Source of the DNA: Bacteroidota bacterium
GTDB taxonomy: Bacteria; Bacteroidota; Bacteroidia; Bacteroidales; Tenuifilaceae
Reading direction: 5' to 3'
Assembly: GCA_023406715.1 (NCBI GenBank)
Contig: JAEXVC010000006.1
Span: 1-9,537, forward strand
DNA length: 9,537 bases
Shown: positions 1 through 7,301 of the stretch, one piece after another
Numbering within the stretch: the first letter of the stretch is position 1
Layout: every line of letters starts with the position of its first letter
Notes under the pieces: model-generated
Databases searched by the model: none
The model's input: the letters and a program-made list of their open reading frames with translations, nothing else
Told to the model about the DNA's origin: nothing
Made by a program: the position numbers and the translations under genes

Positions 1-3000
1 ATACTAGCTCGATTTCAGAAAACAGACTACGATGTTATCCGTTTTTCATCTATTTGCGAGGGCAATATACCCAACGCTGAGCTCGACCTAAAAACCATGG
101 ATATGCGAATTAGGGGTGTCGAAAACATTTCTGTTAGCGACTCCCAAAGCGTGCATATAAGTCCGCATAAGAAAGAAATTGTTATGCAGAAGAACAGAAA
201 TTTCCAATTTGGTGGATATGTTCAGGCAGGTCTATTCAAATTCTACGGAGAAACATTCAAATTTGATTACGATAAGTTTAAAATTGATTTAGTTGATGCG
301 GATTTGTTGGAACTCGATTACCAAACCAACAACAGGGACAATTACGGCCGAAGAATTCTACAAAGTGTTCAAAACACTATGGAGAAAATAAACGGAAATA
401 TTCTTATCGATAAACCCAACAACAAATCGGGCTTAATAAGTAATCCCAACTACCCCATATTCAACAGTACCGGAATGTCCTACGTTTACTACGACGACCC
501 AACCATTCATGGCGGAATTTACAAACGCGACTCGTTCTATTTCGAAATACTACCTTTCACTTACGAAAATCTCGATAATTTTGAAAGTATAGACCTGAAC
601 TTCAAGGGAATTCTACACTCCGGAAATATTCTTGCTCCCATTGAAGAAACTTTAGTGCTACGCCCCGATAATTCATTAGGTTTTATCAAAAAAACACCAC
701 CCGAAGGATTAGCGCTCTACCGAGGCAAAGGATTTGCTTTCAATAAGGTTGACCTAAGCAACCAAGGACTTATTGTTAATGGCGATATTAAATACATTTC
801 CTCAACTACATCCTCGGAGGCCATGTACTTATTCCCCGATTCAATGACAACCCAATCTGATAGTTTTTATATAGATAAGAGGATTTCGGGAATCCAATAT
901 CCTAATCTAATTGGTGGTCGACATAAAATAAAATGGCTACCAAAACGCGATAAATTCTACGTTAAACGTGGCGAAAGGCCTTTTGTGATGTACGATACAC
1001 TTGCAAGACTCATGGGCGACTTACTTCTTGAGCCTATTGGATTAACTGGCAATGGCGATATAGCTCTAGCTAATGCAGCGCTGAGTTCATCGCACTACGA
1101 TTTTAACGCCGACGACTTTAACTCGCCCAAAGCAAACCTGAAACTATATAAACCTAAAACTGAAGACCTGGCACTATCTACCGACAGTGTTAAATCAAAT
1201 ATTGATTTTAAGAATCAAAAAGGAGAGTTTAGTAAAACTCAGAAGAGTGTCTACGCTAAACTTAATGCGTTACACTACGAAGCTCACCTCGATAGATTTG
1301 GTTGGGATATGAACTCGCATAACCTAAACTTCCTAACCGCAATGCGGCAAGAGGCTGTTCGTGATGGGGAATTTACCGTTTCCCGAATGTATGACAAAGA
1401 CTCTCTCCCTGCTGGTTCTCTTTTCTACTCTGTTCAAGCAGAGGAAGACTCTCTTTACTACTTCTCACCTAAATCAAAATATAACCTAGAAACAGCCGAA
1501 CTAAAGTCCGATAGTGTTAAGTATATTATAGCTGCTGATGCTGTAATTTATCCAAAGGATAAAAAAGTAAAGGTTGACCCTGCAAATAGGATGAATAAAT
1601 TCTCCTTAGCAACCGTTATCGCGAATTTATCATCAAGATACCATAAAATATACAATTCGGAGTTAACCATATCTAGTAGAAGAAAATATAAAGGAAATGG
1701 ACTTTATGATTATATTGATGAGAGAGATTCTGTTCAAACTATTGTATTAAATAATGTTGAGAACGATGCTTTCCTTAATACTTATGCCGAGGGAAAACTA
1801 ACTGAACCCGATAGTTTTAAATTAAGTCCCAACTTTGGGTTTATTGGAGATTATCGACTTTTCGCTCCCGACCAATTCCTCGAGTTTAAAGGAGGAGCAC
1901 GGCCAATTTACAATTGCCCCAATACCAAAGCGCAGTGGTTAAAATTTGAATCGCAAATCGACCCCAAGAAAGTTAGAATACCTGTAGGGGAAAAGCCACA
2001 GAACTTAAACCTGAATTACCTTGTTAATGGTTCCGTTATAGCAGAAGATTCACTTAAACTCTACGGCGGATTTATGCGAATGCGTAAGGATTACGCGGAT
2101 AAATCTATTGTTCAGGCGGAAGGTTATATGAGTTTTAACAATAACAACCGCCGATTTACCGTAGCTCAACCCTACAAGTTAGAGAATCCAGACACATCGG
2201 GTAACAGCGTAAGCTTGCAAAAGGATTACTGTATGACCTTTGGCGAAGGAACTGTTCAACTTCCCGTTAACCTTGGGCAAATAAAGCTAAAAAACTACGG
2301 TAGCTTAATCCATAAAATGGAGGAGAACGACTTAAGCTTAGATTTAATAATTCAACTTAACTTCCATTTCAACCAAAAATCACTTGAGGCAATGGCTACC
2401 GAACTGAATGGTGCAATTACTCTTGATAAAGTCGACTTAAGTCGAAAACTTTATAAAAAAGCCCTCTACGAGTGGATTGACACATCGCAAATTCAAACCG
2501 CTTTAAACCAGTTAACCCTTTTTGGCTCTTTTAGCCAGATTCCTAAAGGATATGAAGCAACAATGATTCTGAACGAAGTAAAAATGAAGTGGGATCCTTT
2601 ACGCAAATCGTTCCACTCAAAAGGGAAACTTGGCATTGGAACTATTGGGAATATTCAGGTTAACAAGTTTGTAGATGGTTACATTGAAATATTTAAAAAG
2701 CGTAGTGGCGACTTAATGACCCTATATCTTCAACTTGGCGATGACAAATATTATGTTTTCACCTATACTAAAAGCGTAATGCAGGTTTCATCGAGCAATC
2801 CTGAATTTATTTTACCTATCCAAACACAAAAATCGAGCGAGCAGAAAGTTAAAGTTCGACCAGGCGAAATTGGTTACAGATTCCTAATTGGTACAAAGAA
2901 AGATTTAGATGCTGCACGTGAACGCTATAAGCAACTAAAATTTGGCATAAATCCAGATAAATCCAACGAAGATATAACGGAAGAAGAACAGGATGAGGAC

Positions 3001-3018
3001 AAAAAGGGTGACAATTAA
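1..3018 (+). CDS. Very large uncharacterised envelope-type protein, 3' part (5'-truncated)
   Basis: The frame is open from the first base of the window, so the start lies upstream. The visible part is 1005 codons ending in TAA; the first in-frame ATG (97) is internal. I recognise no named domain. The protein is rich in short alternating hydrophobic/polar stretches with many Asn, Asp, Tyr and Ser, as in repetitive beta-rich proteins of the Bacteroidota envelope. Counting from the ATG at 97, recurring beta-like segments include FQFGGYVQAGLFKFYG (37-51), FKFDYDKFKIDL (54-65) and GLTGNGDIALANAALSSSHY (315-334). There is one hydrophilic acidic tail at the C-terminus (NEDITEEEQDEDKKGDN). No transmembrane helix is seen in the visible part; any signal peptide would be outside the window. 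Exported or periplasmic location is inference. It could be a component of envelope or lipid handling, but nothing here proves that. Confidence 0.85.
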   Translation: MLARFQKTDYDVIRFSSICEGNIPNAELDLKTMDMRIRGVENISVSDSQSVHISPHKKEIVMQKNRNFQFGGYVQAGLFKFYGETFKFDYDKFKIDLVDADLLELDYQTNNRDNYGRRILQSVQNTMEKINGNILIDKPNNKSGLISNPNYPIFNSTGMSYVYYDDPTIHGGIYKRDSFYFEILPFTYENLDNFESIDLNFKGILHSGNILAPIEETLVLRPDNSLGFIKKTPPEGLALYRGKGFAFNKVDLSNQGLIVNGDIKYISSTTSSEAMYLFPDSMTTQSDSFYIDKRISGIQYPNLIGGRHKIKWLPKRDKFYVKRGERPFVMYDTLARLMGDLLLEPIGLTGNGDIALANAALSSSHYDFNADDFNSPKANLKLYKPKTEDLALSTDSVKSNIDFKNQKGEFSKTQKSVYAKLNALHYEAHLDRFGWDMNSHNLNFLTAMRQEAVRDGEFTVSRMYDKDSLPAGSLFYSVQAEEDSLYYFSPKSKYNLETAELKSDSVKYIIAADAVIYPKDKKVKVDPANRMNKFSLATVIANLSSRYHKIYNSELTISSRRKYKGNGLYDYIDERDSVQTIVLNNVENDAFLNTYAEGKLTEPDSFKLSPNFGFIGDYRLFAPDQFLEFKGGARPIYNCPNTKAQWLKFESQIDPKKVRIPVGEKPQNLNLNYLVNGSVIAEDSLKLYGGFMRMRKDYADKSIVQAEGYMSFNNNNRRFTVAQPYKLENPDTSGNSVSLQKDYCMTFGEGTVQLPVNLGQIKLKNYGSLIHKMEENDLSLDLIIQLNFHFNQKSLEAMATELNGAITLDKVDLSRKLYKKALYEWIDTSQIQTALNQLTLFGSFSQIPKGYEATMILNEVKMKWDPLRKSFHSKGKLGIGTIGNIQVNKFVDGYIEIFKKRSGDLMTLYLQLGDDKYYVFTYTKSVMQVSSSNPEFILPIQTQKSSEQKVKVRPGEIGYRFLIGTKKDLDAARERYKQLKFGINPDKSNEDITEEEQDEDKKGDN

Positions 3019-3515
3019 TGCCCTTTCCTCATCTTTTCCCAAACCTCCATATCCCTTATACTCTCACCATCTATCACAAAACGAATTGCTGTCTTAACAG
3101 CATGAAACCCACTATTACCAGCAGCTCCGGGATTAATGTACAGAAAATTGTGTTTTTTATCGAACTTTACTTTCAGGATATGGCTATGCCCACATACAAA
3201 TATATCAGCGGGTAAAGTTTCAATAAGAGGCTTCACTTGAATATCGTACCTTCCCGGAATACCACCAATATGTGTCATTAGCACTTTAACCTCTTCAACT
3301 TTGAAATGCAAAAAGTTAGGATAACTTATCCTTATTCTGTGGTCATCAATATTCCCGTGAACAGCACGCAAAGGCTTATATTTTGATATTCTATCAGCTA
3401 ACTCCAATGAGCCAATATCGCCTGCATGCCAAATTTCATCGCAATCTGCAAAAAACACATCCAAACCCTCATCCCAAAAACCATGAGTATCAGACAAAAC
3501 ACCTATTTTCTTCAT
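3015..3515 (-). CDS. YfcE/MJ0936-family metallophosphoesterase
   Basis: A 166-residue protein of the calcineurin-like metallophosphoesterase superfamily, close to full length for the small single-domain YfcE/MJ0936 group, which are cytosolic metal-dependent phosphodiesterases. All metal-site motifs are present in order: DxH in SDTHG (D9, H11), GD (D33), HGNID (N55, D57), H82 in THIGG, and GHSH (H110, H112). The substrate cannot be told from sequence. Start: ATG at 3515, just before KKIGVLSDTHG, which is where this family begins. There is no Shine-Dalgarno, as is usual in Bacteroidota. The gene converges on the large gene to its left (the stops share TTAA) and is divergent from rsmE. A good TAnnTTTG-like promoter element lies about 30 bp upstream, so it is probably transcribed alone. 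Confidence 0.95.
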   Translation of the reverse strand: MKKIGVLSDTHGFWDEGLDVFFADCDEIWHAGDIGSLELADRISKYKPLRAVHGNIDDHRIRISYPNFLHFKVEEVKVLMTHIGGIPGRYDIQVKPLIETLPADIFVCGHSHILKVKFDKKHNFLYINPGAAGNSGFHAVKTAIRFVIDGESIRDMEVWEKMRKGH

Positions 3516-3545
3516 TAAATGCAGACTTTAGAAATTAAACATCAC

Positions 3546-3578
3546 CAAAATTAACCGATATTTTATCTATATCCTAAA
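3546..3578 (-). promoter_or_regulatory. Putative Bacteroidota promoter for the metallophosphoesterase gene
   Basis: Read on the minus strand, 3553-3546 is TAATTTTG, a full match to the Bacteroidota -7 consensus TAnnTTTG. A TTTA (one mismatch to the -33 TTTG) lies at 3578-3575, with a 21-nt spacer. Transcription would begin around 3540, giving a leader of about 25 nt before the ATG at 3515. Prediction from consensus only. Confidence 0.5.
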
Positions 3579-3605
3579 CTTTAAAAATAAAGAAGTATTC
3601 AAAAA

Positions 3606-3636
3606 TCTGACGTCTGACATCTGATGTCTGATATCT
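3606..3636. repeat. Four-copy 7-bp tandem repeat TCTGAYR
   Basis: Four head-to-tail heptamers, TCTGACG, TCTGACA, TCTGATG and TCTGATA, followed by a partial TCT. The copies differ only at the last two bases (pyrimidine then purine). The array also contains short self-complementary stretches such as GACATC-T-GATGTC. It lies in the 154-bp gap between the divergent phosphoesterase and rsmE genes, and TCTG of the third copy sits at the right distance to act as the -33 element of rsmE. Confidence 0.9.
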
Positions 3637-3650
3637 ATTGACTATTTTTG
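3620..3650 (+). promoter_or_regulatory. Putative Bacteroidota promoter for rsmE
   Basis: TATTTTTG at 3643-3650 fully matches the -7 element TAnnTTTG. Nineteen bases upstream, TCTG at 3620-3623 is one mismatch from the -33 TTTG and belongs to the heptamer repeat. Transcription would begin roughly at 3657, leaving a leader of only about a dozen bases before the ATG at 3670. Prediction from consensus and spacing only. Confidence 0.55.
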
Positions 3651-3669
3651 AAATGAAAAAAACGAACAG

Positions 3670-4368
3670 ATGCACATATTCTACGCTCACGATATTGCAG
3701 GCAATACATACACTCTCCCCGAAGAAGAGTCGAAGCATTGTATAAGAGTATTAAGGCTAAATGCTGGTGATGAGATAACATTGATAGATGGAAAAGGGAA
3801 TCTTTTTACAGCAAGCATTGCTAATCCAAACCCCAAGCGCTGCGAGGTCATTGTAACCGATGTAAAAACTGAGTTTGGCAAGCGCAATTTTTACCTACAC
3901 ATAGCCATTGCTCCTACCAAGAATATTGAACGTCTAGAATGGTTCCTAGAAAAAGCCACAGAAATTGGGATCGATGAAATTACTCCAATTCTTTGCGATC
4001 GCTCAGAGCGTAAGGTTGTAAACAACGATAGGCTTGAAAAGATAATTGTGTCGGCAGTCAAGCAATCAATCAAAGCCTATGTTCCAAAGTTAAACGAGAT
4101 GATTTCGCTTAAGCAATTCCTAAATCAAAATATTGAAGGGCAGAAATTTATTGCCCATTGCAACAGTTGGGACTTACCTCCTCTAAAGAACAACATACAA
4201 CTAAGTTCAAAAGTCACAATTCTTATTGGCCCCGAAGGCGATTTTACACTATCCGAAGTTGAGCAATGTTTGAGTAAGGATTATCAGGAAATTAGTCTTG
4301 GAACTTCACGCTTAAGAACAGAGACTGCTGGGGTTGTAGCATGTCATACTGTTAATCTTATAAATTAA
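3670..4368 (+). CDS. rsmE: 16S rRNA (uracil-1498-N3)-methyltransferase RsmE
   Basis: A 232-residue protein, normal length for RsmE, which methylates N3 of U1498 in 16S rRNA of the small ribosomal subunit using S-adenosylmethionine. It is a SPOUT-class enzyme with a C-terminal trefoil knot. Visible family marks: N-terminal SKHCIRVLR (21-29) at the position of the usual HxxxVLR, the PUA-like N-terminal segment to about 70, KATEIGIDEI (95-104), and the knot motifs LIGPEGDF (185-192) and LGTSRLRTETA (210-220), which hold the cofactor-binding and RTET residues. The ATG at 3670 directly precedes HIFYAHDI, the normal family start. It has its own predicted promoter and is followed at once by a hairpin terminator, so it is probably monocistronic. 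Confidence 0.97.
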   Translation: MHIFYAHDIAGNTYTLPEEESKHCIRVLRLNAGDEITLIDGKGNLFTASIANPNPKRCEVIVTDVKTEFGKRNFYLHIAIAPTKNIERLEWFLEKATEIGIDEITPILCDRSERKVVNNDRLEKIIVSAVKQSIKAYVPKLNEMISLKQFLNQNIEGQKFIAHCNSWDLPPLKNNIQLSSKVTILIGPEGDFTLSEVEQCLSKDYQEISLGTSRLRTETAGVVACHTVNLIN

Positions 4369-4394
4369 AAACGAGTAAGGAATCTTACTCGTTT
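4369..4394. terminator. Bidirectional hairpin terminator between rsmE and the alpha/beta hydrolase gene
   Basis: Perfect 11-bp stem, AAACGAGTAAG (4369-4379) paired with CTTACTCGTTT (4384-4394), with a 4-nt loop GAAT. It begins directly after the rsmE stop and lies 20 bp beyond the stop of the converging hydrolase gene. The minus-strand reading ends in a run of five T, so it is the better terminator for the SPFH-to-hydrolase cluster; the plus-strand reading ends in only three T. Confidence 0.8.
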
Positions 4395-4414
4395 CGCTAG
4401 TGTATTATCAATAA

Positions 4415-5809
4415 TTACCTTGTTTGATTTTTCACCCATCTCCCAATCTCTTCTAAAACTACTGGAGATATTGTTTGCTCAATAGTTCCGTATTCACTTG
4501 GCGAGCCAGTTTTGCACTCCTGAAATAAATGGTTAAGGTTTGGGAAACTTTTTACAGTAACATCTTTGTTCTTTGCTTTATCTAATGCTTTTTTTATGGC
4601 ATTTAAATTAACATCTGCAGGCACCTGTAAATCTTTTTCGCCATTAATAGCCAATACTGGGCAATTTACCTTTTCCAAAACATCAGCGGGGTTATGTCTC
4701 AAAAAGAACAGCATCCAAGGATTCATAATTTGTTTAAGTTGCTTTTCGATAATCTCACTTTCCGAAGTTTTTCCATCGTTCATTTCGGAGTTTTCGCTAA
4801 TTACCTTTTTAAGATGGTCTATAAGTTCGGCCTTTAATTTATCTGTATCGCTATTTTCTAAAACACTATCAAATATCTGCTGATTTATTAACTTCGATTT
4901 TTGCAAATCGGCCTCACTTGCTCCCGAAGCTCTACCAATTAATTCTTGCTGCATCAATAACAAATCAGCACCTCGAATACCTGTTCCAGCCATTAAAACA
5001 ATAAAACTTACATCTTTAGAGTTTGCTGCAACCATTGGTGCTATAATTCCACCCTCACTATGACCAATTAACCCTATTTTCTTTGAGTTGATTTCTTTTC
5101 TATTCATTAAAAATTCTACGGCAGCCTCAACGTCAGTGGCAAAATTCGCAGTGGTTGCTTTACTAAAATCACCAGTCGATTTTCCAACCCCTCTATCATC
5201 AAATCTAAGAACAACTATACCATTACGGGTTAAGTAATCGGCAAGAACAAAAAATGGCTTATGTCCAAAAATCTCCTCATTCCTATTCTGTGGTCCACTT
5301 CCGGAAATAAGAATAACTGCAGGGAATTTGCCTTCATTTTCAGGAAGAGTAAGTGTACCAGCAAGAGTTATATTTTCTTTTGAGTTGATAAAAGTAACTT
5401 CTTCGGAATGGTAAGAAAATGGCTCCTTGGGTTCCTGAGGCCGATTAATCACTATGGCTGTTTTGGATTTTGTAAGATTTAGAGGTAATGATAATCCAGC
5501 CTGTTTAAATGTCCCAATTATTAATTCATCGCTAAAGCACGCTCCTTGATATTCAATTTGCAGTTTAGGCATTTTTATTTCTAGCTTGTTATTATCCAAA
5601 CTCACTTTTTCAACTGAAATTCCTTTTGCACCTTGGCTGGGACTGTCCATGGTGGCTTTATAACCATCGTCGCTCTTTTCAATATTAAGTACTATGGGCA
5701 ATTTGGTCCCTTGTATTTCCAAAGAACCAGACCATTGCCCAACTATATTCTGACTTAATGCAATTTTCGATACAATCAGAAAAAGTGCGAAAAAAATACT
5801 TTTCTTCAT
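4415..5809 (-). CDS. Exported alpha/beta hydrolase (serine hydrolase, S33/S9-like)
   Basis: A 464-residue protein. Residues 1-19 form a signal peptide (two Lys, a hydrophobic run, then ALSQ), so it is probably exported; there is no lipobox cysteine. Residues about 20-125 form a small beta-rich domain starting NIVGQWSGSL, often seen ahead of this hydrolase class in Bacteroidota. From about 135 the alpha/beta hydrolase fold follows: oxyanion region SGSGPQNRNE (169-178), DDRGVGKS (204-211), nucleophile elbow GHSEGG (Ser251), acid in GEKDLQVP (Asp393) and histidine in NLNHLFQ (His427). Triad spacing is intact and a helical cap lies between about 280 and 370. It probably acts as an esterase or peptidase in the periplasm; the substrate is unknown. 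It starts 15 bp after the zinc-ribbon gene and is last in the cluster, ending before a shared terminator. Confidence 0.93.
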   Translation of the reverse strand: MKKSIFFALFLIVSKIALSQNIVGQWSGSLEIQGTKLPIVLNIEKSDDGYKATMDSPSQGAKGISVEKVSLDNNKLEIKMPKLQIEYQGACFSDELIIGTFKQAGLSLPLNLTKSKTAIVINRPQEPKEPFSYHSEEVTFINSKENITLAGTLTLPENEGKFPAVILISGSGPQNRNEEIFGHKPFFVLADYLTRNGIVVLRFDDRGVGKSTGDFSKATTANFATDVEAAVEFLMNRKEINSKKIGLIGHSEGGIIAPMVAANSKDVSFIVLMAGTGIRGADLLLMQQELIGRASGASEADLQKSKLINQQIFDSVLENSDTDKLKAELIDHLKKVISENSEMNDGKTSESEIIEKQLKQIMNPWMLFFLRHNPADVLEKVNCPVLAINGEKDLQVPADVNLNAIKKALDKAKNKDVTVKSFPNLNHLFQECKTGSPSEYGTIEQTISPVVLEEIGRWVKNQTR

Positions 5810-5824
5810 TTTATAAATTTTAAT

Positions 5825-6040
5825 CTATCCAACAAAAAAATCCAACACATTAAGTGCCTTACTTGCCGGAACCTGATAGAACTCTGTGTATCTGCATTTC
5901 ATACAGGTAAACGAACTAAATTTCCTATTCTGAATATTGAAAAGTTTTGTAAGAACACTCCCTGAAATATGGGCTTCGCCCATTTCAAAATCCTTACCAC
6001 CACATTTGGGACAGGGATTTTTTGATTTAACTATTCTCAT
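5825..6040 (-). CDS. Small zinc-ribbon protein (DUF2082/zinc_ribbon_13-like)
   Basis: Starting at ATG 6040 this is a 71-residue protein with one complete zinc ribbon: CPKC near the N-terminus (Cys10 and Cys13) and CMKC (Cys46 and Cys49), separated by a segment containing SVLTKLFNIQNRKFSSFTC. The end KALNVLDFFVG and the motif RYTEFY match what I know of DUF2082 proteins, described only as Zn-ribbon, possibly nucleic-acid-binding. The frame stays open upstream to an ATG at 6199 inside the ribbon-helix-helix gene, but that extension is out-of-frame translation of the neighbour and does not look like protein. ATG 6067 is a second possible start. With ATG 6040 the gene overlaps the end of the upstream gene by 14 bp, which suggests translational coupling. 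Function unknown. Confidence 0.85.
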   Translation of the reverse strand: MRIVKSKNPCPKCGGKDFEMGEAHISGSVLTKLFNIQNRKFSSFTCMKCRYTEFYQVPASKALNVLDFFVG

Positions 6041-6230
6041 CTTCTTGATTATTTGAATTGTTGCCATCGTTGTTTTTTTGAGATTTCCAGCGTCCAGCCT
6101 TTTTAAGCGCCTGGTCAATAATCCATTCCAACTGGCCGTTGGTGCTGCGGAACTCGTCCGCAGCCCACTTCTCCAGTGCATCCATTTTATCTGGGTCAAT
6201 CCTCAGAACAAACGACTTCTTTTTCGACAT
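6027..6230 (-). CDS. Small Arc-type ribbon-helix-helix protein
   Basis: A 67-residue protein whose first 47 residues fit the Arc/MetJ ribbon-helix-helix fold: a beta strand KKSFVLRID (4-12), a first helix PDKMDALEKWAADEF (13-27), a turn RSTNG, and a second helix QLEWIIDQALKKAGR (33-47). Such proteins dimerise through the strand and usually bind DNA as small regulators. The last 20 residues are an Asn-, Asp- and Glu-rich tail (NNDGNNSNNQEDENS) that looks disordered. The ATG at 6230 lies 3 bp after the SPFH stop codon. It may autoregulate the cluster or serve as a partner for the SPFH protein; neither is shown here. It could not be an antitoxin for any toxin visible next to it. Confidence 0.88.
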   Translation of the reverse strand: MSKKKSFVLRIDPDKMDALEKWAADEFRSTNGQLEWIIDQALKKAGRWKSQKNNDGNNSNNQEDENS

Positions 6231-6233
6231 AAC

Positions 6234-7205
6234 CTACTGATGTAAAGTTCCTGCGTTGATTATTGGACTTGCAGAATCCTCAGAGCAGAGCACAACCATT
6301 AGGTTGCTAACCATTGCAGCCTTTTTATCCTCATCAAACTCAATAATCTTATCGTCGGCCAACTTTGTTAAAGCTAGTTTAACCATGCCTACAGCGCCAT
6401 CCACAATCTTTTCACGAGCAGCTATAATAGCATCAGCTTGCTGACGGCGTAGCATAACTGCTGCAATCTCAGGAGCATAAGCTAAATAATTAATTCTAGC
6501 CTCAATCACCTCAATTCCTGCAATTGCAAGACGCTCATTCATTTGTTGTTCCAGAATCTCGTTAATCTCTTCGCCATTCGACCTTAATGTCATTTCATTT
6601 TCAACACTACCTCCTGAATGGTCGTAAGAATACAAACCAGCCACATAGCGCAATGCAGCATCGCACTGAATTTTAACGAAGTTCTGGTAGGCCATCATCT
6701 TCTCATTTAACTTTGCAACTGCAGTGGCACCAGCAACATTGGCAGCCATTGAAGCATTATCAACATGGAACGATGCCTTATAGGTGTCGGCCAAACGCCA
6801 TACCACCACAACGCCAATCATTACAGGGTTACCAGTTTTATCGTTAACTTTAATTGGCTCAGCATCGAGGTTACGAGCACGGAGCGTTAATCTTTTCTTG
6901 GCATAAAAGGGATTAACCCAAAAGAAACCGTTATCCTTAATTGTTCCCTCGTACTTTCCAAAGAAAACCATTACACGTGCTTCGTTGGGCTCAATTTGCA
7001 TAAACCCTGCCCAGAAAATCAGATTCAAAATAAACGAAAAGCCCAGAGATATTCCATAAATGGCTCCTTGGGTCTCAGTTAAATATGGAGACGATACAGC
7101 ACGAACAAAAAAGAAGATTATTCCGATAAGGAACAGAATATTAAAGAGCAACATAAAAATTCCAGACAACCTAAGTCCACTAAATTTTTCTTCAGTCGTT
7201 TTCAT
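6234..7205 (-). CDS. SPFH/band-7 domain membrane protein
   Basis: A 323-residue protein with two predicted membrane helices at the N-terminus (about 13-34 and 46-68), then a stomatin/prohibitin/flotillin/HflK-type (SPFH) domain from about 70 to 265. Typical SPFH features: EPNEARVMVFFGKYEGTIKDNGFFWVNPF (72-100, split here as EPNEARVMVFFGKY and NGFFWVNPF), the RARNLDAEPIKVNDKTGNP segment, VVVVWRLAD (132-140), and helical ERLAIAGIEVIEARI followed by the Ala/Arg-rich YAPEIAAVMLRRQQADA (243-259). The C-terminal tail (about 265-323) is helical and lacks the long coiled coil of flotillins. Members of this superfamily form ring-like oligomers at membranes and act as scaffolds. It leads the minus-strand cluster and has its own terminator-insulated promoter region. 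Function in this organism is unknown. Confidence 0.95.
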   Translation of the reverse strand: MKTTEEKFSGLRLSGIFMLLFNILFLIGIIFFFVRAVSSPYLTETQGAIYGISLGFSFILNLIFWAGFMQIEPNEARVMVFFGKYEGTIKDNGFFWVNPFYAKKRLTLRARNLDAEPIKVNDKTGNPVMIGVVVVWRLADTYKASFHVDNASMAANVAGATAVAKLNEKMMAYQNFVKIQCDAALRYVAGLYSYDHSGGSVENEMTLRSNGEEINEILEQQMNERLAIAGIEVIEARINYLAYAPEIAAVMLRRQQADAIIAAREKIVDGAVGMVKLALTKLADDKIIEFDEDKKAAMVSNLMVVLCSEDSASPIINAGTLHQ

Positions 7206-7237
7206 AATTTTAATTTTGAGTGTTATTATTTTGATAT

Positions 7238-7272
7238 CACATATATATCGTTTTAAATTTCAAAAAGTCAAG
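7238..7272 (-). promoter_or_regulatory. Weak promoter candidate for the SPFH cluster
   Basis: On the minus strand TATATGTG (7245-7238) matches TAnnTTTG at 7 of 8 positions. Possible -33 boxes are TTTG at 7264-7261 (15-nt spacer, short) or CTTG at 7272-7269 (23-nt spacer). A promoter is expected here because a terminator lies directly upstream and the SPFH gene is first in its cluster, but the match is only moderate. Confidence 0.35.
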
Positions 7273-7301
7273 AAAAAACCGGAAAATATTTTCCGGTTTT
7301 T
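7273..7301 (-). terminator. Perfect palindromic intrinsic terminator
   Basis: 7274-7301 is a perfect 28-bp palindrome: five A, CCGG, AAAATATTTT, CCGG, five T. Read on the minus strand it forms a hairpin with a CCGG core and ends in six T (7278-7273). It starts inside the stop codon of the small ORF to its right and separates the sigma factor/small ORF transcript from the SPFH cluster. Because it is symmetric it could also act on plus-strand transcripts. Confidence 0.85.

Noticed and set aside
3018..3215. Plus-strand ORF of 65 codons opposite the metallophosphoesterase
   Set aside because: It is antisense to a clearly real gene with all catalytic motifs, and its product looks like random translation.
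3606..3636. CRISPR-like array
   Set aside because: The units are only 7 bp, directly adjacent with no spacers, and no cas gene is present; it is a simple tandem repeat.
4566..4883. Plus-strand ORF of 105 codons opposite the alpha/beta hydrolase
   Set aside because: Shadow of the hydrolase gene; Phe, Ser and Leu-rich composition is typical of antisense reading.
6041..6199. N-terminal extension of the zinc-ribbon frame up to ATG 6199
   Set aside because: It lies wholly inside the ribbon-helix-helix gene, has a composition typical of out-of-frame reading (Trp, Arg and Ser-rich), and the conserved protein starts at the Cys-containing part.
6027..6230. Antitoxin of a toxin-antitoxin pair
   Set aside because: Although ribbon-helix-helix proteins are often antitoxins, the neighbours are an SPFH protein and a zinc-ribbon protein, neither of which resembles a known toxin.
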